Assembly (NCBI GenBank): GCA_900556245.1
Contig: USOC01000040.1
Location: 1-7,847 of the forward strand
DNA length: 7,847 bases
Source of the DNA: an uncultured Prevotellaceae bacterium
GTDB taxonomy: Bacteria > Bacteroidota > Bacteroidia > Bacteroidales > Muribaculaceae
Direction: 5' to 3'
Shown: one piece after another, positions 1 through 5,310 of the stretch
How the letters are laid out: the number at the start of each line of letters is the position of its first letter
Position numbering within the stretch: position 1 is the stretch's first letter
Made by a program: the position numbers and the translations under genes
The notes under the pieces: generated by a model
Databases searched by the model: none
Told to the model about the DNA's origin: nothing
Seen by the model: the letters and a program-made list of their open reading frames with translations, nothing else

Positions 1-891
1 AATGAGGGCGAAAAAGTCATACTCATTGTTCCCGAAGATCCGGAAGAACAAAACATCCCGGAATTCGACAAACGACAGACTGTCTGCATCGCATGTCCGA
101 CCAACGACACATGGGCCAGGGACACTTGCGCCATCACCACGGAATCGGGAGGTCGACTGATAGTCAACGACTTCAAATTCAACGGATGGGGACTAAAATT
201 TGCTGCCGACAAGGATAACCTTTTGACAAGCAGACTTTTTGGAAAAGGGATATTTAAAGCCGACTACGCAAACCGGCTAAACTTCACACTTGAAGGCGGC
301 TCGATTGAAAGCGATGGAAACGGCGTGATGCTGACCACCGCAGAATGCCTGCTGTCGAAAAACCGCAACGGAGAATTCAGCAAAAGTCAGATAGAAAACT
401 ATCTCAAAGACGTTTTCGGGCTAAAAAAAATACTCTGGTTAGGCCACGGATTTCTTGAAGGCGACGACACCGACAGCCACATCGACACACTGGCCAGACT
501 CGCTCCGGACAACACAATTCTTTACGTTGCCACAGACCGAAAAGACGACATTCATTTTGAGGCCTTAGCCGCAATGGAAGGCGAACTGAAACAATTCACC
601 ACACTCAACGGTGCGCCCTATCGGCTTATCAGCCTTCCTCTTCCCGAAGCCATATACGACGAAGACGGACTTCGGCTGCCGGCAACATACGCAAACTTCT
701 TGATTGGTAACGGATTTGTGCTGGTGCCAACCTACGGGCAACCTGAATATGACAATGAAGCCCTATCAAAAATAGCCCTGGCATTTCCCGATCGCAAAAT
801 TATCGGAGTGGACTGTAACGCATTAATCAGACAGCACGGCTCGCTCCATTGTGTCACCATGCAATTTCCCAAAAATTCAATTTCATTATGA
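1..891 (+). CDS. aguA: Agmatine deiminase (agmatine iminohydrolase), 5'-truncated by window edge
   Basis: The frame is open from base 1 and ends at TGA 889-891, giving 296 visible residues; the family is usually 340-370, so about 50 N-terminal residues lie outside the window. It belongs to the peptidyl-arginine-deiminase-like (PAD_porph) family, which hydrolyses agmatine to N-carbamoylputrescine and ammonia in the cytoplasm. Visible family motifs are NDTWARDT (bases 103-126), EGGSIESDG (292-318), GDDTDSHID with the presumed catalytic His at 478-480, a YANFLIGNG segment, and HGSLHCVTMQFP with the presumed catalytic Cys at 850-852. The order and spacing match the family. The stop codon overlaps the start of the amidase gene that performs the next step, which supports an agmatine rather than peptidyl-arginine substrate. 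No internal start is credible because conserved motifs begin near base 97. The symbol is by family and context. Confidence 0.93.
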   Translation, partial: NEGEKVILIVPEDPEEQNIPEFDKRQTVCIACPTNDTWARDTCAITTESGGRLIVNDFKFNGWGLKFAADKDNLLTSRLFGKGIFKADYANRLNFTLEGGSIESDGNGVMLTTAECLLSKNRNGEFSKSQIENYLKDVFGLKKILWLGHGFLEGDDTDSHIDTLARLAPDNTILYVATDRKDDIHFEALAAMEGELKQFTTLNGAPYRLISLPLPEAIYDEDGLRLPATYANFLIGNGFVLVPTYGQPEYDNEALSKIALAFPDRKIIGVDCNALIRQHGSLHCVTMQFPKNSISL

Positions 892-1775
892 AACGAACCG
901 TCAAAGTTGGCATCATCCAACAAGCAAACTGCCCCGACATTGAGGCAAACCGCTTACACTTAGAGGAAAAAATAGGCAGACTTGCCGCAGATGGCGCTGA
1001 ATTGGTGGTACTGCAAGAGCTCCACGATTCGCTGTACTTCTGCCAAGTGGAATCGACCGACAATTTCGACCTTGCCATCGACATATCAGGCAAAGTAGCC
1101 GATCATTACAGCGCATTAGCCAAACGCCATAACATCGTTCTCGTCACTTCTCTTTTCGAAAAGCGCGCTCCCGGACTATATCACAACACAGCTGTCGTAT
1201 TTGAAAAAGACGGATCGGTTGCCGGGAAATATCGGAAAATGCATATCCCGGACGACCCGGCATATTACGAAAAGTTCTATTTCACGCCCGGAGATCTCGG
1301 ATTCACCCCCATACAGACCTCTGTCGGGAAATTAGGAGTCCTCGTCTGCTGGGATCAATGGTACCCTGAAGCCGCCCGACTGATGGCTCTCAAAGGTGCC
1401 GAAATGCTGATTTACCCCACTGCAATCGGCTGGGAAAGCACAGACAGCGATGACGAAAAATTCCGCCAACGCCAAGCTTGGATGCTTTCACAAAGAGGTC
1501 ATGCCGTTGCCAACGGCTTGCCCGTCGTGTCAGTCAACCGCGTAGGATACGAACCCGACCCATCCCGCATGACAAACGGCATAACGTTCTGGGGTAGCAG
1601 TTTCGCAGCTGGTCCACAAGGAGAAATACTCTACGAAGCTCCCGACAATCAGGAAAAAGAAACAACCATCGAAATTGATTTGACCCGCTCCGAACAGGTA
1701 AGACGCTGGTGGCCATTCCTGCGCGACCGTAGAATTGATCATTACGGAGATCTTACAAAACGCTTTATCGACTAA
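888..1775 (+). CDS. aguB: N-carbamoylputrescine amidase (nitrilase superfamily)
   Basis: A 295-residue cytoplasmic enzyme that hydrolyses N-carbamoylputrescine to putrescine, CO2 and ammonia. The nitrilase catalytic triad is visible as Glu44 (VVLQELHD), Lys117 (YRKMHIPDD) and Cys154 (GVLVCWDQWYPEAARL), with a second conserved acidic residue, Glu128, in YYEKFYFTPGD. The C-terminal RRWWPFLRDRRIDHYGDL stretch is typical of this amidase group. Length is normal for the family. I chose ATG 888 because its product starts directly at the conserved MKRTVKVGIIQQ strand and because it overlaps the upstream stop as ATGA, a translational-coupling arrangement; an earlier in-frame ATG at 849 would add 13 residues that belong to the preceding gene's coding sequence. 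It completes the two-step agmatine-to-putrescine pathway with the upstream deiminase. No truncation or odd residue is seen. Confidence 0.95.
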   Translation: MKRTVKVGIIQQANCPDIEANRLHLEEKIGRLAADGAELVVLQELHDSLYFCQVESTDNFDLAIDISGKVADHYSALAKRHNIVLVTSLFEKRAPGLYHNTAVVFEKDGSVAGKYRKMHIPDDPAYYEKFYFTPGDLGFTPIQTSVGKLGVLVCWDQWYPEAARLMALKGAEMLIYPTAIGWESTDSDDEKFRQRQAWMLSQRGHAVANGLPVVSVNRVGYEPDPSRMTNGITFWGSSFAAGPQGEILYEAPDNQEKETTIEIDLTRSEQVRRWWPFLRDRRIDHYGDLTKRFID

Positions 1776-1782
1776 ACGACAC

Positions 1783-1822
1783 TGTAGACATATTCCGCAG
1801 AGGTCTGTGGAATATGTCTACA
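1783..1822 (+). terminator. 18-bp hairpin after the agmatine operon, probable terminator
   Basis: Bases 1783-1800 pair with 1805-1822 around a 4-base loop (AGGT); 17 pairs are Watson-Crick and one is G.T. It begins 7 bases after the amidase stop. There is no T-run after it on either strand, so a classical intrinsic terminator is not fully shown; an operator-like dyad or mRNA 3'-end stabiliser is possible. Its place between two functionally unrelated operons favours termination. Confidence 0.6.
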
Positions 1823-1895
1823 TATCAAAAATCAAACAACTATCAGTAATCTACTTAAACTCCTATCTGTTAAGACAAAACAAACCATTCCATTT

Positions 1896-1926
1896 TTTGG
1901 CATCATTTTTAAAGCCTTTAGTTCAG
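1896..1926 (+). promoter_or_regulatory. Weak candidate promoter for the efflux operon
   Basis: TTTG at 1896-1899 is followed after 19 bases by TAGTTCAG (1919-1926), compared with the Bacteroidota consensus TTTG, about 20 bases, TAnnTTTG. The -7 element matches only 4 of its 6 fixed bases. The region 1823-1948 is A/T-rich and holds no gene, so a promoter is expected in it, but the exact site is uncertain. A transcript from here would have a leader of about 15-20 bases with no Shine-Dalgarno sequence. Confidence 0.25.
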
Positions 1927-1948
1927 AATTATTATATACTTTACGCAT

Positions 1949-3109
1949 ATGTTGAAAATTAGATTGTTCCACAGCATCCTGACAGCTGTAGCCATTGCCG
2001 GAATCTTCTCCGGGTGCAAATCGAAAGAGATTCCCAAACCTCCTGTCGTCACAGTACAGACGCCGACTAAGGAAGATGTTCATATTTACGGTGAATATGT
2101 GGGAAGCATCCGTGCCTCACAGTTTGTCGAACTCCACGCAAGAGTGGAAGGCTATCTTGAAAAGATGCTTTTTGAAGAAGGAAAGTTTGTAAAAAAAGGC
2201 GAACCTCTTTTCATCATCAACCAAGCCCAATATAAAGCCCACGTCGAAAAGGCAAAAGCTCAGTTAAAACGAGACGAGGCATTGGCAGCTAAAGCCTCAC
2301 GCGACGTCAAACGTCTGCGTCCGCTCTACGAACAGCATGCAGCCAGCCAGCTCGACCTCGACAATGCCATCGCCGCACTTGAAAACGCCGAGGCTAACAT
2401 TGCCATGAGCAAGGCCGATCTCGAACAAGCGGAACTGGAACTGAGCTACACCGTCATAACGTCCCCAATGTCAGGATATATCAGCGAACGCTACGTCGAC
2501 ATAGGCACGCTGGTCGGTCCGGGAGCCAAATCGAAACTGGCAGCTGTCGTCAAAAGCGACACCGTGCTTGTCGATTTTAAAATGACGGCGCTCGACTATC
2601 TGAAAGCTGAAAAGAGAAACGTCAAGTTTGGCGAGATGGACGAAACCCGCTCTTGGCAACCGACCGTCACAATTACGCTGGCCGACAACTCCGAATATCC
2701 CATCCAAGGTATTGTCGACTTCGCAGCTCCGCTTGTCGACCCTAAAACCGGAACATTCGGCGTACGCGCCAAGCTGGCCAATCCCAACAACACGCTGCTC
2801 CCCGGGCAGTTCACGCGCGTAAAACTGCTGATCGACGTTCGCGAAAACTCCATTGTCGTCCCGCGTAAAGCTCTCTCCATTGAAAAAGGCGGAGCCTTCT
2901 TGTTTGTAGCCAAGAAAAACGGTGTCGCAGAAAAACGATTCGTTCAGACGGGACCGGAAATCGGCAACAACGTTGTAATCGAAAGAGGACTCGGGCCGAC
3001 TGAGCTTGTCATCGTTGAAGGATTCCACAAGCTGCAACCGGGAACTAAGGTGACAACCATCAACTCTTCAGACAAAAAAAGTATTGACGCTCCTAAAGCA
3101 AAAGAATAA
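1949..3109 (+). CDS. RND efflux membrane-fusion (periplasmic adaptor) lipoprotein, AcrA/MexA-like
   Basis: A 386-residue adaptor expected to be lipid-anchored in the inner membrane and to bridge the RND pump and outer-membrane factor. A lipoprotein signal peptide ends in the lipobox F20-S21-G22-C23. The first half of the lipoyl domain lies at about residues 52-90 (ARVEGYLEKMLFEEGKFVKK, then GEPLFII). An alpha-helical hairpin rich in Ala, Lys and Glu follows at about 92-165, and the second lipoyl half (VITSPMSGYISERYVDIGT) at about 169-187. A beta-barrel covers about 195-295, including the conserved LLPGQF at 283-288, and a membrane-proximal domain about 300-372. The tail is Lys-rich. Length is normal for the family. 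ATG 1949 is the only start that gives a proper signal peptide. The stop is 2 bases before the pump start, so the genes are co-transcribed. The pump partner is HAE1 type, suggesting drugs, bile salts or other amphiphiles as substrates; the actual substrate cannot be read from sequence. Confidence 0.94.
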   Translation: MLKIRLFHSILTAVAIAGIFSGCKSKEIPKPPVVTVQTPTKEDVHIYGEYVGSIRASQFVELHARVEGYLEKMLFEEGKFVKKGEPLFIINQAQYKAHVEKAKAQLKRDEALAAKASRDVKRLRPLYEQHAASQLDLDNAIAALENAEANIAMSKADLEQAELELSYTVITSPMSGYISERYVDIGTLVGPGAKSKLAAVVKSDTVLVDFKMTALDYLKAEKRNVKFGEMDETRSWQPTVTITLADNSEYPIQGIVDFAAPLVDPKTGTFGVRAKLANPNNTLLPGQFTRVKLLIDVRENSIVVPRKALSIEKGGAFLFVAKKNGVAEKRFVQTGPEIGNNVVIERGLGPTELVIVEGFHKLQPGTKVTTINSSDKKSIDAPKAKE

Positions 3110-3111
3110 CA

Positions 3112-5310
3112 ATGAAACCAGGATTCTTCATTGACCGACCGGTCTTCTCCATCGTACTGTCACTTCTGATAGTGATACTCGGTCTCATCGGACTCAAATT
3201 CCTGCCGATCGACCAGTATCCACAGATTACGCCTCCGGTGGTGAAAATCAGCGCTTCCTATTCTGGAGCAAGCGCACTGACCGTATCGCAGGCTGTGGCA
3301 ACCCCTATCGAACAAGAACTCAACGGCACGCCGGGTATGATCTATATGCAGAGCAGCTGCACGAACTCCGGATCGCTGTCGATTACGGTCACTTTCGACG
3401 TTTCGACCGACCCTGACATGGCCTCCGTTGAAATTCAAAACCGCGTAAAACTCGCAGAAAGCCGTCTTCCGGCAGAAGTCGTACAAAATGGTATCAGCGT
3501 TGAAAAGCAGGCACCAAGCCAGTTAATGACACTTACGCTGATGTCCGACGATCCGAAATTCGACGAAATCTACTTGAGCAACTTTGCGACAATCAACGTG
3601 CTCGACGTATTGCGACGCATCCCCGGTGTTGGACGAATCTCAAACGTCGGCAGTCGCTACTATGGTATGCAGATTTGGGTATATCCCGACCGTATGGCCA
3701 ACATGGGTCTGACTATCAGTGACATTCAGTCTGCATTAAAAGACCAGAACCGCGAATCGGCAGCCGGCGAAATTGGAAAGCAGCCGGTACTTGATGTAGA
3801 CATCACTCTGCCTATCACTGCGTCCGGACGTTTGTCGACCGTTGAGGAATTTGAAAACATCGTCGTACGCGCCAACACCGACGGAACAGTTGTGCGCCTG
3901 CGCGACGTAGCCAGAGTATCACTCGAAGCTGCATCCTACTCTACGGAAAGTGGTATCAACGGCAAGAATGCCGCCATCCTGGCAATCTATACCCTCCCCG
4001 GTGCCAACGCCATCGATGTTGCCGAAAAAATCAGGGCTACGATGGCTGACATCAGCAAAAATTTCCCGGAAGGACTGGAATACAACTTCCCGTTCGATAT
4101 GACTGAATATATTTCCCAGTCCATCGACGAAGTATATAAGACACTCTTCGAAGCCATCTTCCTCGTTGTACTCGTAGTATTCTTCTCGCTGCAAAACTGG
4201 CGTGCAGCCGTAATTCCGATTATTGCCGTTCCCATCTCGCTGATTGGAACGTTCGGATTTATGCTCATCATGGGATTCTCTCTCAACCTGCTGACTCTGC
4301 TCGGTCTCGTTTTGGCAATCGGTATCGTGGTCGACGACGCCATTGTAGTGGTGGAAAACGTGGAACGCATCATGAAAGAAGACAAACTTTCACAACGGGA
4401 AGCGACCCATAAGGCCATGCACGAACTGACCGGAGCATTGACAGCGACCTCACTTGTGCTTGCGGCGGTTTTCATCCCCGTCAGCTTCCTCGATGGCATC
4501 ACAGGGCTGCTCTACCGCCAGTTCTCCGTGACAATTGTCGTTTCAGTACTGCTGTCACTGGTTGTCGCATTGACGCTTTGTCCTGCAATGTGCGCCTTGT
4601 TGCTCCGTCCGGAACACAAGAAAAAGAAAAAAATCTTCCGGCTCATCAACTATTGGCTTGCCTATAGCAACCGAAAATACGCCAAGATTCTCCGCGTATG
4701 TTTCCGTAACCCCCGCAGAGTGCTCCTTGCTTTCGCCGTTGCAGTAGGACTGATTTTTGTGCTGAGCTATTTCCTCCCAACGAGCTTCATACCGGAAGAA
4801 GACCAGGGCTATTTCACGGTTGAACTCGAAATGCCGGAAGGCACTACGCTCGAACGCACGCGCATTGTGACCAACCGGGCGATAGAATTCATCGACTCTC
4901 TTCCGGCCGTTGCCTATGTTCAGAACGTGACCGGAAGCAGCCCCCGCGTCGGAACGGCACAAAGCCGCTCGACTCTGACCGTCATTCTCAAGCCGTGGGA
5001 AGAACGCAAGGGTTCTGACATGAATTCCACAACTATCCCGAGGCCAAAGTCTACGTTTCCCGCCCGCCCGTCATCCCAGGTCTTGGCGAAAGCGGCGGTC
5101 TGGAAATGCAGCTGGAGGCAAAAGGCGATGCATCGTGGGATGACCTCGTCAGCGCAACCGACACGTTCCTTACCTATGCGGCAAAAGCACCCGAACTGCA
5201 AGGCGTATCCTCGGCTTTACAATCGGAAATCCCACAACTCTATTTCGATGTGGACAAAGACAAAGCACAGTTCCTCGGCATCCCGAATGCTGATATCTTC
5301 AACACGATGA
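3112..5310 (+). CDS. RND efflux pump (HAE1/AcrB-like), N-terminal part, frameshifted
   Basis: Inner-membrane proton-driven pump subunit; the 732-residue ORF is homologous to AcrB only up to about Met637 (base 5022). TM1 is at about residues 10-30. The PN1/PN2 porter regions follow, then TM2-TM6 from about 345 to 495, including the TM4 motif GIVVDDAIVVVENVER with proton-relay Asp408/Asp409 (bases 4333-4338), equivalent to AcrB Asp407/Asp408. A basic cytoplasmic loop (HKKKKKIF) comes next, then TM7 at about 537-558 and the start of PC1 with LKPWEERKGSDM. The last ~95 residues are out of frame: they are Pro/Arg/Ser/Lys-rich and unlike any RND protein. The true continuation is in the -1 frame from about 5022. 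As written, this product lacks TM8-12, Lys of TM10 and the rest of the porter domain, so it should not work as a pump unless the break is a sequencing or assembly error. ATG 3112 lies 2 bases after the adaptor stop and yields the standard MKPGFFIDRPVFS start. Confidence 0.88.
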   Translation: MKPGFFIDRPVFSIVLSLLIVILGLIGLKFLPIDQYPQITPPVVKISASYSGASALTVSQAVATPIEQELNGTPGMIYMQSSCTNSGSLSITVTFDVSTDPDMASVEIQNRVKLAESRLPAEVVQNGISVEKQAPSQLMTLTLMSDDPKFDEIYLSNFATINVLDVLRRIPGVGRISNVGSRYYGMQIWVYPDRMANMGLTISDIQSALKDQNRESAAGEIGKQPVLDVDITLPITASGRLSTVEEFENIVVRANTDGTVVRLRDVARVSLEAASYSTESGINGKNAAILAIYTLPGANAIDVAEKIRATMADISKNFPEGLEYNFPFDMTEYISQSIDEVYKTLFEAIFLVVLVVFFSLQNWRAAVIPIIAVPISLIGTFGFMLIMGFSLNLLTLLGLVLAIGIVVDDAIVVVENVERIMKEDKLSQREATHKAMHELTGALTATSLVLAAVFIPVSFLDGITGLLYRQFSVTIVVSVLLSLVVALTLCPAMCALLLRPEHKKKKKIFRLINYWLAYSNRKYAKILRVCFRNPRRVLLAFAVAVGLIFVLSYFLPTSFIPEEDQGYFTVELEMPEGTTLERTRIVTNRAIEFIDSLPAVAYVQNVTGSSPRVGTAQSRSTLTVILKPWEERKGSDMNSTTIPRPKSTFPARPSSQVLAKAAVWKCSWRQKAMHRGMTSSAQPTRSLPMRQKHPNCKAYPRLYNRKSHNSISMWTKTKHSSSASRMLISSTR
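5019..5030 (+). other. Frame-break and deletion junction in the RND pump gene
   Basis: In frame 1 the pump reads KGSDM up to ATG 5020-5022. The -1 frame has a TGA at 5016-5018 and is open from 5019, reading HEFHNYPEAKVYVSRPPV. Counting from the Trp of WEER to the Gly of GESGG, and comparing with the same span in E. coli AcrB recalled from memory, about 11 residues are missing; they fall in a PC1 helix. A deletion of 3n+1 bases (about 28-34) explains both the frame change and the shortfall. GAATTC at 5022-5027 fits both reading phases (Met-Asn-Ser upstream, Glu-Phe-His downstream), so deletion between two short direct repeats is plausible. The alternative is an assembly or cloning artefact. 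Confidence 0.8.

Noticed and set aside
849..887. Upstream ATG extending the amidase by 13 residues
   Set aside because: The extra codons lie inside the conserved Cys-containing C-terminus of the deiminase gene, and the extension precedes the normal family start at MKRTVKVG.
1735..1962. 75-residue ORF spanning the intergenic region
   Set aside because: It overlaps the amidase C-terminus and the adaptor start and runs through the hairpin; the sequence has no recognisable features.
2471..3037. Antisense 188-residue ORF opposite the adaptor gene
   Set aside because: It is a reading-frame shadow of a clearly coding gene, has no recognisable family and no promoter of its own.
4618..4635. A-rich tract (run of seven A) in the pump gene as a slippage or frameshift site
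   Set aside because: The frame is unchanged for a further 130 codons with good RND homology, and the Lys-rich stretch fits the cytoplasmic loop after TM6.
5008..5310. Programmed -1 ribosomal frameshift joining the two pump ORFs
   Set aside because: The direction of the shift (-1) would fit, but no X XXY YYZ slippery heptamer occurs in the correct phase near 5019-5027, where homology requires the switch, and slippage would not explain the roughly 11 missing residues.
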